Below are positions 52,384 through 61,886 of a stretch of 64,000 bases of DNA, piece by piece (the stretch's first letter is position 1; each line of letters opens with the position of its first letter). The position numbers and the translations under genes are program-made. This DNA comes from Gammaproteobacteria bacterium (GTDB taxonomy: Bacteria; Pseudomonadota; Gammaproteobacteria; Pseudomonadales; Azotimanducaceae), in NCBI GenBank assembly GCA_026708185.1, contig JAPOVK010000034.1, positions 124,001-188,000 of the forward strand, in the 5' to 3' direction. The notes beneath the pieces were generated by a model, which searched no databases, had not been told where the DNA came from, and saw only the letters and a program-made list of their open reading frames with translations.

Positions 52384-53811
52384 CTACACCTCCGCCGGGT
52401 CGACGCCCGACTCCAGGGGCAACGGCCGATAGTTCGGATTCGGTTTCGGCATCAGCGCCTCGATCTCGCGTCGCCAGGACGTGAGCAGGCCGTGGAGTTC
52501 CCGCTCGAGGCCGGGTTCATCCGATGCCCGGTTGGTGGTCTCGCTCTCGTCATCACGGAGGTTGAAGAGCTCCAGCCGGCCGTCCTCGAAGTGCTCGATC
52601 AGCTTCCAGTCGCCGCGCCGCACTGCGCCCGCGGGGCGGCCGCCCTGGTTCGCGTAGTGCGGGTAGTGCCAATAGATGGCCTCGCGCGGCAGCGAAGCCT
52701 CGCCGCGGAGCAGCGGCAGGAGGCTCGTGCCGTCGCGGTGCTGGTCCGGGCGCGGCGGGCAGCCGGCGATTTCCAGGAACGTCGGGTAGAGGTCCGTGCT
52801 GGTCACCGGGACCCGGCACACGCCGCCCGGCGCGATTACGCCCGGCAGGCGCGCCATCTGGCAGACCCGCGTGCCGCCCTCGTACATCCAACCCTTCCCC
52901 TCCGCGAGCGGCGCGTTGCTGGTGGGTACCCCTTCCCGTCGATTCGATGTCGCGAGCCCGCCGTTGTCCGACGTGAACAACACCAGCGTGTCGCCGTCCA
53001 GGCCTTGCTCCCCGAGGCAGTCCAGGACGCGGCCGACATTGGTGTCGAGGTTTTCGACCATGGCCGCATACGCGGCGTCGCTTTGCCGGATTCGCCTCAG
53101 CACGCGCTCCCCGCGCAGGTGCTGGCAGCCGAACGGTTCGCCCTCGACGATGACATCCTGCTTGTCGAGGCCCATGTCGACCGCGCGGCGCCGGTACTTT
53201 TCGACGAGCCCCGGCGGTGGCTGGATCGGGATGTGCACGGCGTAGTGAGCGAGATGCAGGAAGAAGGGCCGGTCCCGGTCCCGCGCCTCGATCAGGCGGA
53301 TGGCCTCGTCGGTCAGGCGGTCCGTCAGGTATTCGCCGTCCTCGCCATCCGGGAGATTGGCCATGCCATAGGGACTGAAATAGCCGTTCTGCGGCATGCC
53401 CCAGCCGAGGCCCGCGACGTTGACATCGAAACCGTGGCGCTCCGGCGTGGTCTGGGCGCCGCCCAAGTGCCACTTCCCGACGTGCCAGGTCTGGTAGCCC
53501 GCATCGCGCAAGGCGCTCGCGACGCTGTACTCGCTCATCGGCAAGGCATGAAAGTAGGGAACATCCTGCAACCGGCCGACGGTGTGGCCCGGGATGTACT
53601 GGGTGACGCCGACGCGTGCAGGATACTTGCCGCTCATGATGCTGGCGCGGGTCGGCGAACACACCGGGCATGACGAGTAGGCATCCGTGAAGAGCAGGCC
53701 TTCACCGGCCAGGCGGTCGAGGTTCGGGGTGTCGTAGAAGGCGCTGCCGTAGCACGCGAGATCCGTCCACCCGAGGTCGTCGATCAGGATCAGCAAGATG
53801 TTCGCCGGCAC
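52384..53811 (-). CDS. Sulfatase (type I arylsulfatase family)
   Basis: A 475-residue sulfatase. The formylglycine motif is CSPTR (C51), whose Cys is oxidised by a maturase; the calcium site begins with LILIDDLGWTDLACYG, and SGKYPARVGVT, WHVGKWHLGG, LVLFTSDNGG and a C-terminal subdomain (AVRRGDWKLIEHFEDG) follow. There is no signal peptide, so it may act in the cytoplasm or be exported unusually. No maturase gene is adjacent. The substrate may be an alkyl, aryl or carbohydrate sulfate. Confidence 0.92.
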   Translation of the reverse strand: MPANILLILIDDLGWTDLACYGSAFYDTPNLDRLAGEGLLFTDAYSSCPVCSPTRASIMSGKYPARVGVTQYIPGHTVGRLQDVPYFHALPMSEYSVASALRDAGYQTWHVGKWHLGGAQTTPERHGFDVNVAGLGWGMPQNGYFSPYGMANLPDGEDGEYLTDRLTDEAIRLIEARDRDRPFFLHLAHYAVHIPIQPPPGLVEKYRRRAVDMGLDKQDVIVEGEPFGCQHLRGERVLRRIRQSDAAYAAMVENLDTNVGRVLDCLGEQGLDGDTLVLFTSDNGGLATSNRREGVPTSNAPLAEGKGWMYEGGTRVCQMARLPGVIAPGGVCRVPVTSTDLYPTFLEIAGCPPRPDQHRDGTSLLPLLRGEASLPREAIYWHYPHYANQGGRPAGAVRRGDWKLIEHFEDGRLELFNLRDDESETTNRASDEPGLERELHGLLTSWRREIEALMPKPNPNYRPLPLESGVDPAEV

Positions 53812-53892
53812 GGTTACTCCGTTGTCTCAAGTTGAGTTTTAACACGGCTTCGTTGATGCTTGGTAAGGCAACGCCTGACGGAGATTTGACGC

Positions 53893-55050
53893 ATGCCCGC
53901 CATCGAAGACTTCCGCGCCGAAACCCGCGACTGGCTGGACGAATTCTGTCCTCCCGGCGCACGCGCCGGCGGCGGCGGGGACCGCACAGACATGCAGACC
54001 TGGCGCGAGCGGCTGATCGAGAAAGGCTGGTCCGCCCCGACCTGGCCCACCCAGTACGGCGGCGGCGGCCTCGACAACGAGCAGTACATGGTCCTGATCC
54101 AGGAGTTGCGCCGCGTCCGAGCGGGCGTCCCCTTCGGCGGCATGGGCCTGTCCCTCATCGGCCCGACGCTGCTCGAACTCGGCACGGAGGATCAGAAGGA
54201 GCGCCACATCCCGCCGATCGTGCGGGGCGAAGTGGCGTGGTGCCAGGGCTACAGCGAACCGAGCTCCGGTTCCGACCTCGCGAGCCTGCGTACCCGGGCG
54301 GTCGACAACGGCGACCATTTCGTGATCAACGGCCAGAAGATCTGGACCTCCGGCGCGCAGGTCGCGGACTGGATCTTCGCGCTCGTGCGCACCGACCCCG
54401 ACGTCCCCAAGCACGAGGGCATCAGTTTCGTCCTGATGACCATGCATCAGCCCGGCGTCACCGTGAAGCCCATCCGCCTGATCAGCGGCAGTTCGCCGTT
54501 CTGCGAGACCTTCTTCGACGACGCCATCGCCAGGAAGGAGGATCTGGTGGGCGAGATCAACAAGGGCTGGACGATCGGCAAGCGGCTCCTGCAGTTCGAA
54601 CGCGGCAGCATGGCGAGCCTGGTGGGCGGCGCGGCCGTCAAGGAAGCCGGCCCGACGCTGGAGGGAGAAGCCAAGAAGTACGCCGGCGAAGCCGACGGGC
54701 GGATTGCCGATGGCGATCTGCGCGAGCGCATCCTCACCCACAACATCAACAACCAGGCCTACCGTCTCACCCAGCGGCGCACCGTCGAGGAAGCCCGCGA
54801 CGGGCGCACACCCGGGCCCGCCACCTCGATTTTCAAGATGTACGGCACGGAGTTGCAGCAGGACAAGTCGTCGCTGTTCGTGGAGATGCGCGGCACCCAG
54901 GGCCTCGGCTGGGACGGCGACGGTTTCAGCCGGCGCGAGATCGAGGACACGCGGACCTTCCTCGCCAACCGCGCCGCTTCGATCTACAGCGGCAGCAACG
55001 AGATCCAGCGCAACATCATTGCCAAGCGCGTGCTCGGCCTGCCCGATTGA
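53893..55050 (+). CDS. Acyl-CoA dehydrogenase
   Basis: A 385-residue FAD enzyme that introduces a double bond into acyl-CoA. YGGGGLDNEQYMVLIQEL, AWCQGYSEPSSGSDLASLRT (FAD-binding), DHFVINGQKIWTSGAQVADW, and the end IYSGSNEIQRNIIAKRVLGL are family hallmarks. It overlaps the peptidase gene downstream by four bases (TTGA). It could feed the enoyl-CoA hydratase and MaoC steps encoded elsewhere in the window. Confidence 0.93.
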   Translation: MPAIEDFRAETRDWLDEFCPPGARAGGGGDRTDMQTWRERLIEKGWSAPTWPTQYGGGGLDNEQYMVLIQELRRVRAGVPFGGMGLSLIGPTLLELGTEDQKERHIPPIVRGEVAWCQGYSEPSSGSDLASLRTRAVDNGDHFVINGQKIWTSGAQVADWIFALVRTDPDVPKHEGISFVLMTMHQPGVTVKPIRLISGSSPFCETFFDDAIARKEDLVGEINKGWTIGKRLLQFERGSMASLVGGAAVKEAGPTLEGEAKKYAGEADGRIADGDLRERILTHNINNQAYRLTQRRTVEEARDGRTPGPATSIFKMYGTELQQDKSSLFVEMRGTQGLGWDGDGFSRREIEDTRTFLANRAASIYSGSNEIQRNIIAKRVLGLPD

Positions 55051-57209
55051 GCCTGAAACACGCGACCCTGGCGGCGGCGCTCACTGCCGCCAGCGTACTG
55101 GGCTGCCAAGGAGAGCAATCCGTGTCATCGCCTGACCACCCGGCACCGCCGGTTGCCGACGTGCGTCCCGCGTCCGTCACCCACCACGGCATCACGGTGG
55201 AAGACCCGTATCGTTGGCTGAAGGACGAGAGCTATCCGACCGTGGACGATGCCGACGTGCTGGCCTACCTCGAAGCGGAGAACGCCTATTTCGAGGCAGT
55301 CATGGCGCCGCACGAGCCCCGGGTCGAGAAGATCTTCGAGGAGATCAAGGCCCGCCAGCAACCGGACGACGCCAACGTACCGGTCATGGACGGCGACTAC
55401 TACTATCAGTGGCGGTTCGAAGAAGGTGGCCAGTACCGCATCTGGTCGCGCTGGCCGTCTGGGAGGGACGGCGCCGAGAACGGCCCCACCTCGGACGCGC
55501 AAGTGATCCTCGACGAACCAGCGCTGGCGAAGGACGTGGAGTACTTCCGCCTGGGCGCCTTGTCGGTGTCGAACGACGATGCGCTGCTGGCCTACAGCAC
55601 GGACACATCCGGGGCCGAACGTTTCACGCTCCGGATCAAGCGCCTGGCGGATGGCGAACACGCCGACGACGTGATAGAGAACACCACGGGCAGCCCGGTC
55701 TGGACGACCGACGACACCGCCTTCTTCTACACCGTCGTGGACGACCAGTGGCGACCGTACCAGGTGAGGCTGCACGTTCTCGGCGACTCGCCGGCCGACG
55801 ATGTCGCGATCTACGAGGAGGAGGATTCAGGCTTCTTCGTCGGCATCTCGCGCACGGCCTCGAAGGACTACATCGTCATCAGTACCGGCGACCACGTCAC
55901 CAGCGAGGTACGCCTCATTCCGGCGCACGACCCGGGGGCCGCGCCACTCCTCGTCGCCGCCCGCCGAACCGAGCACGAGTACGCCATCGACCATCAACGA
56001 GATCGGTTCGTCATCAAGACCAACGACACGCACAAGAACGCGCGCCTCGCAACGGCCCCGAACGACGATCCCACCGAATCCGCCTGGGAGACCCTGGTCG
56101 CGGGTTCGGACGAGCACTACATCCGCGACTTCGAGGTCTTCGCCGACTTCATCGCGGTCGAGGAGCGCGTCGAGGGCCTCGACCAGATCCGCCTGATCGA
56201 CCGGGCCGGAACGAGTTCCTACGTCGAGTTCCCGGAATCTGCCTACACCGTCGGCATCGGCGCCAACGAGGAGTTCGAGACGCGGACGCTGCGCCTCGGC
56301 TACACATCGATGGTCACACCCAGCACCGTGTTCGACTACGACCTCGATGCCGATTCGCTGCGCACGCGCAAGGTCCAGAAGATCCCGAGTGGATACGACG
56401 GCGGGGCGTATGTCACGGAGCGACGCATGGCACCGGCGCGCGACGGGGTACGCGTGCCGGTGTCGCTCGTCTATCGGCAGGGCACGCCGCTCGACGGCAG
56501 CGCGCCACTCTACCTCTACGGCTACGGTGCCTACGGAAGCGCGATGACGCCCGCGTTCTCGACCACGCGGCTGTCGCTCCTCGACCGCGGCTTCGTCTAC
56601 GCCATCGCCCACATCCGCGGCGGCGACGAACTCGGCTACCACTGGTACGAGGCCGGGAAGCTCGAGAGGCGGACCAACACGTTCAACGACTTCGTCGACG
56701 TGGCGCGCTTCCTCATCGCCGAGAAGGTCACCGCCGGCGGCCGCATTGCGATCGCCGGGGGCAGCGCCGGCGGCGAACTGATGGGCGCCGCCGTCAACCA
56801 GGCCCCGGAACTCTGGGGCGCCGTCGCGGCGCACGTCCCCTTCGTCGACGTGCTGAACACGATGCTCGACACGTCGCTGCCGCTGACGCCCATCGAGTGG
56901 CCGGAATGGGGCAACCCGATCGAGGACAAGGCGGCGTTCGAGTTGATCCGGTCCTACTCGCCCTACGACCAGCTCGAGCCCGGCGCCTATCCGCCCATGC
57001 TCGTGACGGCGGGCCTGAACGACCCGCGCGTCACCTATTGGGAACCCGCCAAGTACGTCGCCAAGCTGCGCACGCTGAAGACCGACGCCAACCCGCTGCT
57101 TCTGAAGACCAACATGGGCGCGGGCCACGGCGGCAAATCGGGACGTTTCGACTCGCTCTACGAGGTCGCCGAGGAGTACGCCTTCATCCTCTGGGCCCTA
57201 GGTCTATAG
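55047..57209 (+). CDS. Prolyl-oligopeptidase (S9A) lipoprotein
   Basis: A 720-residue serine peptidase. The start is a TTG at 55047 overlapping the acyl-CoA dehydrogenase stop; from there the frame gives a short lipoprotein signal, MSLKHATLAAALTAASVLGC, with lipobox V-L-G-C and Cys20. The propeller domain opens with GITVEDPYRWLKDE. The catalytic domain carries LYLYGYGAYG, RGGDELGYHWYEAGKLERR, Ser573 in GGSAGGELMG, and NMGAGHGGKSGR with the His. It cleaves after Pro or basic residues in small peptides. Confidence 0.92.
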   Translation: MSLKHATLAAALTAASVLGCQGEQSVSSPDHPAPPVADVRPASVTHHGITVEDPYRWLKDESYPTVDDADVLAYLEAENAYFEAVMAPHEPRVEKIFEEIKARQQPDDANVPVMDGDYYYQWRFEEGGQYRIWSRWPSGRDGAENGPTSDAQVILDEPALAKDVEYFRLGALSVSNDDALLAYSTDTSGAERFTLRIKRLADGEHADDVIENTTGSPVWTTDDTAFFYTVVDDQWRPYQVRLHVLGDSPADDVAIYEEEDSGFFVGISRTASKDYIVISTGDHVTSEVRLIPAHDPGAAPLLVAARRTEHEYAIDHQRDRFVIKTNDTHKNARLATAPNDDPTESAWETLVAGSDEHYIRDFEVFADFIAVEERVEGLDQIRLIDRAGTSSYVEFPESAYTVGIGANEEFETRTLRLGYTSMVTPSTVFDYDLDADSLRTRKVQKIPSGYDGGAYVTERRMAPARDGVRVPVSLVYRQGTPLDGSAPLYLYGYGAYGSAMTPAFSTTRLSLLDRGFVYAIAHIRGGDELGYHWYEAGKLERRTNTFNDFVDVARFLIAEKVTAGGRIAIAGGSAGGELMGAAVNQAPELWGAVAAHVPFVDVLNTMLDTSLPLTPIEWPEWGNPIEDKAAFELIRSYSPYDQLEPGAYPPMLVTAGLNDPRVTYWEPAKYVAKLRTLKTDANPLLLKTNMGAGHGGKSGRFDSLYEVAEEYAFILWALGL

Positions 57210-57303
57210 GCCGCCATCAGGAAAGCGGCCGGGCAAGGCCGCTATACTCGTCTGCGCGAGCAGTCCCGCAAACCATTCGCCACAAACAGAAGGAACCCTA
57301 CCC

Positions 57304-57957
57304 GTGCTGAGATTCGCCGAGGAAGTCATGCTGCTCCTGCTCCACGACGAGAACGGACGCTTCGAGCGCGTGCCGGACTGGTCGCTGGGCTACGCGCTGG
57401 GCGGGGGCGTCCTGATGGACCTCGCGCTCGAGAACCGCATCGACACCGACCTCGACAACCTGATCCTCGTCGACGACACGCCCCTCGGCGACAGCCTGCT
57501 CGACCCGACGCTGGCCGACATCGCGGCCGCCGAGGACAAGCGCGACGCCCGTTTCTGGGTCGAGCGTACCGCTGGCCGCGCCGACGAGATCCGCGAGGAG
57601 GCGTTGTCGCGCCTGGTCCACAGCGGCATCCTCGAGGAGCAGGAAGACCGCTTCCTTTGGGTGTTCCGGTCCCGCCGCTACCCCCTCGTCGACGGCACGG
57701 CCGAACGCGAGGTGAAGCTGCGCATCATGGAGGTTTTGTTCAGCGACGAGATCCCGGATCCGCGCGACGTGGTGATCATCTGCCTGGCCGACGCCTGCGC
57801 CCTGTTCCGGCAGCTTCTGTCCAAGCAGGAACTCGAACGCGCGTCGAAGCGCATCGAGCAGGTTACGCGACTTGATCTCATCGGCCAGGCGATGTCGCAG
57901 GCGATCCGGGACATCCAGCTCTCGATCGCGCTGCTGTCGCAGCCGCATACGTACTAA
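57304..57957 (+). CDS. GPP34 (GOLPH3-fold) family protein
   Basis: A 217-residue helical protein of the GPP34 family, better known from the eukaryotic PI4P-binding Golgi protein. The opening LRFAEEVMLLLLHDENGRF and GYALGGGVLMDLALENRIDT are typical, as is the end DLIGQAMSQAIRDIQLSIAL. Bacterial members are of unknown function and may bind membranes. The start is a GTG at 57304. It precedes the rhodanese gene by 37 bases, across a strong GC hairpin. Confidence 0.88.
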   Translation: MLRFAEEVMLLLLHDENGRFERVPDWSLGYALGGGVLMDLALENRIDTDLDNLILVDDTPLGDSLLDPTLADIAAAEDKRDARFWVERTAGRADEIREEALSRLVHSGILEEQEDRFLWVFRSRRYPLVDGTAEREVKLRIMEVLFSDEIPDPRDVVIICLADACALFRQLLSKQELERASKRIEQVTRLDLIGQAMSQAIRDIQLSIALLSQPHTY

Positions 57958-57967
57958 GGCTGGGTGC

Positions 57968-57983
57968 CGGGCCTCCCGGCCCG
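57968..57983 (+). terminator. GC hairpin, possible terminator or attenuator
   Basis: CGGGCC-TCCC-GGCCCG makes a six-pair GC stem with a four-base loop directly after the GPP34 stop. Only three T follow (CAGTTTG), so intrinsic termination is doubtful; it may instead mask the start of the rhodanese gene 12 bases on. Confidence 0.35.
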
Positions 57984-57994
57984 CAGTTTGCCCC

Positions 57995-58558
57995 ATGTGC
58001 CAAGCAGGAGTGCGAACGCGAACGGCAAGCCGGTCGCGGACGTCTGCTTACCGCGCAGCGCTCATCGCGATACTCGCGGCCGTTGCGGCATGGGCGAGTG
58101 CCGCAGCCGCCAAGGGCGAACGCTGGGACCGGACATTGGCCGAGATTCGCGAGGCCTTCCCCGACGCCCCGCACCTGACAACCCAGCAACTTGCCGAAAA
58201 GCGCAGCCGCGGCGAGCCCGTCCTGCTCCTCGATGCGCGCGAAGCCGAAGAGTTCCAGGTGAGCCACATCGACGGGGCCGTGCGTGCTGCGACTGTCCGC
58301 GCTGCGCTCAACGCCATCCAGGCCGACAGCCGGGAACCAACCGTGGTCGTGTACTGCTCGGTGGGCTACCGCTCGTCGCGGCTCGTCTCATGGCTCAAGG
58401 CACGCGGCGTCAAGAAGGTATTCAACCTCGAAGGCTCGCTGTTCCAGTGGGCCAACGAAGGACGACCGCTCGCACGGGGCGAACAGCCGGCCACGCGCGT
58501 TCATCCCTACGATGACGATTGGGGGGAGTTGCTGAACGAGGCGCTACGGGCCGAGTAG
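57995..58558 (+). CDS. Rhodanese-domain protein, exported or membrane-anchored
   Basis: A 187-residue protein with an N-terminal hydrophobic segment (LIAILAAVAAWASAAAAKGE) and one rhodanese domain. The active loop is YCSVGYRSSRL, with the catalytic Cys and the CxxGxR form; HLTTQQLAEKRSRGEPVLLL and FQVSHIDGAVRA frame it. It likely carries sulfur as a persulfide in the periplasm. The ATG 57995 begins MCQAGVRT; a shorter start before the hydrophobic segment is possible. Confidence 0.85.
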   Translation: MCQAGVRTRTASRSRTSAYRAALIAILAAVAAWASAAAAKGERWDRTLAEIREAFPDAPHLTTQQLAEKRSRGEPVLLLDAREAEEFQVSHIDGAVRAATVRAALNAIQADSREPTVVVYCSVGYRSSRLVSWLKARGVKKVFNLEGSLFQWANEGRPLARGEQPATRVHPYDDDWGELLNEALRAE

Positions 58559-58644
58559 CGAGGCGGCGCACCGCCCGCGCACCTTGACGGGGCGCAGCCC
58601 CGCCAGCGACCTTGATGCCTGTGCGTTCGTCGCGCACAATCGCC

Positions 58645-58738
58645 TCATCACCGGGGGTGGCCGATTCGGCCTGAGACGCTCCTTGCGGGCGGACCCTTCG
58701 AACCTGATCCGAGTCATGTCGGCGGAGGGATGCGTGAT
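58645..58738 (+). promoter_or_regulatory. TPP riboswitch (THI element)
   Basis: The conserved blocks are all present in order: GGGGGTGG (58653-58660), GGCCTGAGA (58668-58676), GACCCTTCGAACCTGATCC (58692-58710) and GTCGGCGGAGGGATG (58719-58732). It lies upstream of a TonB receptor. In the expression platform CTCCTCC (58751-58757) pairs perfectly with the ribosome-binding GGAGGAG (58768-58774). The core GGAGG (58724-58728) can pair with the same CCTCC, giving a translational switch that would shut the gene when TPP is bound. Confidence 0.9.
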
Positions 58739-58776
58739 CCTTTCAGGCGCCTCCTCCCGCAGACCAAGGAGGAGAG

Positions 58777-60861
58777 ATGCCAACCAACCTATTGACGCCG
58801 TCGTCCATTTGGGGCCTTGCCTTAGCGGTCGTGCCGTTGCACGCGGCCGATTCCGAAGAACCTAGCGAAGCCGACCCGACGGCCATCGAGGAGATCGTCG
58901 TCACCGCGACGCTGCGCGAGGACACCCTGGGCGCGACGGCGTCGAGCGTCGGCGTGGTCACCGCAGACGACATCTCGGCCCGCGGCGCCGCCCACCTCGA
59001 GGAGATCCTGTCCGCGGTGCCGAACGTGAACTACGCCAGCGGGGCGTCCCGGGCGCGCTACTACCAGATCCGCGGTATCGGCGAGCGCGGCCAGTTCGAC
59101 GAACCCCTGAACTCGTCCGTGGGCCTCGTGGTCGATGGTGTCGACCTGTCCGGGATCGGTACCGTGGCGACGCTCACGGACGTCGAACAGGTCGAGATCC
59201 TGCGCGGACCCCGGGGCACTCTCTACGGTGCCAACGCCCTGGCCGGGCTGATCAACGTGGTGACGCGCGCGCCGACGGCGGAGCCGGAAGGGCGGCTTGA
59301 ACTGTCGGCCGCGAACTACGGTGGGATGGGCGTCACAGGCGTCGTCTCGGGGCCCGTCGGCGAGTCGGCTCGGGGCCGACTGGTCGCCCGCGGCGGACGC
59401 GACAACGGCTTCGTCGAGAACGCCCACCTCGGGGTCGACGACACCGATGGTCACCGGGAGACGGCCGTCCGCGGACGTCTCTCGTTCGATACGGCCGACG
59501 ACGCGAGCATCGACCTGGCCGCCGGATTCCTGGACGCAGACAACGGCTACGACGCCTTCTCGCTGGACAACGTACGTACCACGCTGTCCGACCAGCCCGG
59601 CCACGACCGGCAGACGACAAGCTACGGTTCCATCACGGCGCGCTGGCAACGCGGCGGCGTCGACGGCATGGCGCAGGCCGGATTGGCCGCCTCCGACATC
59701 GCCTACGGCTACGACGAGGACTGGGTCTACGAGGGCTTCCACCCGTGGGGATACACGTCCACCGACGAGTACCTGCGCGACCGGACGACCGCGACCGCGG
59801 AGTTCCGGCTTGCGTCAACGGATGCGAGCCGCGTCGGCGACGCGACGGATTGGGTGGTCGGTGCCTATACGCTGCGCCAGGAAGTCGAGCTCAGACGCAT
59901 CTACACCTTCGCGGACGCCGATTTCACAAGCGCCTTCGACATTTCACGCATCGCCGTCTACGCACAGTCGGACACGCCCATCAGCGACCGTACGACGCTG
60001 ACCATAGGCGGCCGCCTCGAACGCCACACGGCATCCTACGACGACAGTGCCGGTGTCGGCTTCGACCCCGACGACGGCCTCGTCGGTGGCCGCGTTGCCG
60101 TCACCCGGGAGTTCGGTGGTGGTGCCTCGGCCTACTTAAGCGTGTCGCGCGGCTACAAGGCCGGCGGCTTCAACGCCAGCGGCACCCTCGATGAGGACCT
60201 GCGCGAGTTCGGGCCGGAGACGCTGTGGAACGCCGAAGCCGGCATCACCGCCGTAGGCCCCGGCTACAGCTTGCGGGCGGCCCTGTTCCACATGCAGCGG
60301 GAGGACGTGCAGATCTCGAGTTCGGTGGTACGTGTGCGCGGCGACGGCAGCGCGGAATTCATCCAGTACACCGGCAACGCCGCCGAGGGTTTCAACCAGG
60401 GGCTTGAACTCGACGTCGAGTGGAATGCCGGCGACCGGGCCCGCGCCTTCGTGCGCTTGGGTCTGCTGCGCACGGCGTATATCGACTTCGTGAGCGCCCG
60501 CGGCGAGGATCTCGACGGCCGCGACCAAGCCCAGGCGCCCCGCTACCAGGTACTGGCGGGCGCCGACGTTGACCTCCTCCCCGGCCTCGCACTGCGGATC
60601 GAGGCGGGCGCACGCGACGACTACCTGTTCTCCGACAGCCACGCGGTGAAATCGGTGGCCTACCAGGTGCTCAACGCGTCGCTCCACTATGCGAGCGGCC
60701 CCTGGTCTGCTCGGGCATGGGGCCGCAACCTGCTCGACGAGGACTACTACGTGCGCGGCTTCTCGTTCGGCAACGATCCCCGCGACGGCTACGTCGAACA
60801 CGGCTACTTCCAGCACGGCGAACCACTCCGTGTCGGCGTCTCGGTGTCGCGGTCCTGGTAG
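58777..60861 (+). CDS. TonB-dependent receptor, probably for thiamine
   Basis: A 694-residue outer-membrane transporter. A signal region (SIWGLALAVVPLHA) is followed by a TonB box (EEIVVTATL), a plug domain with DVEQVEILRGPRGTLYGANA and LAGLINVVTRAP, and a 22-strand-type barrel ending with the aromatic YFQHGEPLRVGVSVSRSW. The strong AAGGAGG site lies just before the ATG and is the target of the riboswitch upstream. TPP control points to uptake of thiamine or a precursor. ExbB/ExbD and a thiamine permease are not in the window. Confidence 0.92.
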   Translation: MPTNLLTPSSIWGLALAVVPLHAADSEEPSEADPTAIEEIVVTATLREDTLGATASSVGVVTADDISARGAAHLEEILSAVPNVNYASGASRARYYQIRGIGERGQFDEPLNSSVGLVVDGVDLSGIGTVATLTDVEQVEILRGPRGTLYGANALAGLINVVTRAPTAEPEGRLELSAANYGGMGVTGVVSGPVGESARGRLVARGGRDNGFVENAHLGVDDTDGHRETAVRGRLSFDTADDASIDLAAGFLDADNGYDAFSLDNVRTTLSDQPGHDRQTTSYGSITARWQRGGVDGMAQAGLAASDIAYGYDEDWVYEGFHPWGYTSTDEYLRDRTTATAEFRLASTDASRVGDATDWVVGAYTLRQEVELRRIYTFADADFTSAFDISRIAVYAQSDTPISDRTTLTIGGRLERHTASYDDSAGVGFDPDDGLVGGRVAVTREFGGGASAYLSVSRGYKAGGFNASGTLDEDLREFGPETLWNAEAGITAVGPGYSLRAALFHMQREDVQISSSVVRVRGDGSAEFIQYTGNAAEGFNQGLELDVEWNAGDRARAFVRLGLLRTAYIDFVSARGEDLDGRDQAQAPRYQVLAGADVDLLPGLALRIEAGARDDYLFSDSHAVKSVAYQVLNASLHYASGPWSARAWGRNLLDEDYYVRGFSFGNDPRDGYVEHGYFQHGEPLRVGVSVSRSW

Positions 60862-60957
60862 CCCCAACGCCGACAGCGTCGTTCTACGACGAGTGGAGAC
60901 AGTTGCCGACGCGCCGTTGCGGGCGTAATGACGAGTCCGGCGCCGGTACCACCTCAA

Positions 60958-61866
60958 CTACGCGCCGAGCGCGTCGAGCACCTGCGCCATGCCCTTCTCG
61001 GCATCGATGCCGTAGCCCACGAGCGCGTTGGGCGCGTTGGGACGACGCGTAATCCGCTGATCCACCACCGTCATACCCCGCGTCAACGTCCCATCCACCT
61101 CGACCGAGACCGCCCGCGCCTCGGTCTCGATCAAATCCGGATGGGTCACCGCGAGCACGGCACACGGATCATGCAGGGCTGCGGTGCGCCTACCCGTCAG
61201 CGACTCCATCCGGCCGTGGATGTCGTCGCAGATCTGCGCTGCGAACCGGGCGGTGGGCACGTCCGCGGCGCGCAACCGTTCCGCGATGCCGTCGTCGGTG
61301 AGGAACTGGTGGGTCAGGTTGAGGCCGCACATGACCACCTCGACGCCGGACTCGAAGACGCGGGCGGCGGCCTCGGGATCGGCGTAGATGTTGAACTCCG
61401 CCACGGGCGTTGCGTTGCCGACGCCCGCACTGCCGCCCATGATGGCGATGCCGGCGATGCGCTCTGTCCAGGTCGGATCGCGCTCGATGGCGTGCGCCAA
61501 GTTGGTCAGTGGGCCGATGGCGACGATCCAGATGTCCTCGGCCGCGGCATCGAGCAAGTAGCCGACGGCATCGTCGCTCGCAACGTGCCGCGAATGCGGG
61601 ATGCGGTCCACCGTGCCGAGGCCGGACTCCCCGTGGACCATCGCGGCGTGCACGGGTTCGCCGACGAGTGGGCCGGCGGCGCCGGCATGAACCGGGGTGT
61701 CGACCTCGAGGAGGGCGGTCAGCATCAGTGCGTTTTCGGTGGTCGCGGACAGCGGTGCGTTGCCGCTCACCGTCGTGATGCCGACCACGTCCGCAACGCG
61801 GTGCGCGAGGATCAGCGCGATCGCGTCGTCGTGGCCGGGGTCGCAGTCAATGATCATGCGTTTCAT
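60958..61866 (-). CDS. Inosine-uridine preferring nucleoside hydrolase
   Basis: A 302-residue calcium-dependent N-ribohydrolase. The metal motif is IIDCDPGHDDAIAL at the N-terminus, with VGITTVSGNAPLSATTENAL, VAIGPLTNLAHAI, VAEFNIYADPEAA and the terminal LHDPCAVLAV supplying the remaining substrate and metal contacts. It is full length. It converges with the TonB receptor. It may salvage bases from nucleosides; a link to thiamine salvage is possible only by position. Confidence 0.93.
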   Translation of the reverse strand: MKRMIIDCDPGHDDAIALILAHRVADVVGITTVSGNAPLSATTENALMLTALLEVDTPVHAGAAGPLVGEPVHAAMVHGESGLGTVDRIPHSRHVASDDAVGYLLDAAAEDIWIVAIGPLTNLAHAIERDPTWTERIAGIAIMGGSAGVGNATPVAEFNIYADPEAAARVFESGVEVVMCGLNLTHQFLTDDGIAERLRAADVPTARFAAQICDDIHGRMESLTGRRTAALHDPCAVLAVTHPDLIETEARAVSVEVDGTLTRGMTVVDQRITRRPNAPNALVGYGIDAEKGMAQVLDALGA

Positions 61867-61886
61867 GGCGTGACTATACTAGGCCG

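Noticed and set aside
53832-57209. A single 1125-codon frame covering acyl-CoA dehydrogenase and the peptidase
   Set aside because: Its first 405 codons are an off-frame reading of the acyl-CoA dehydrogenase; the peptidase begins at 55047 with a lipobox.
58588-58604. GGGGC-GCA-GCCCC hairpin as a terminator of the rhodanese gene
   Set aside because: No T tract follows and the loop is only three bases; too weak to list as a feature.
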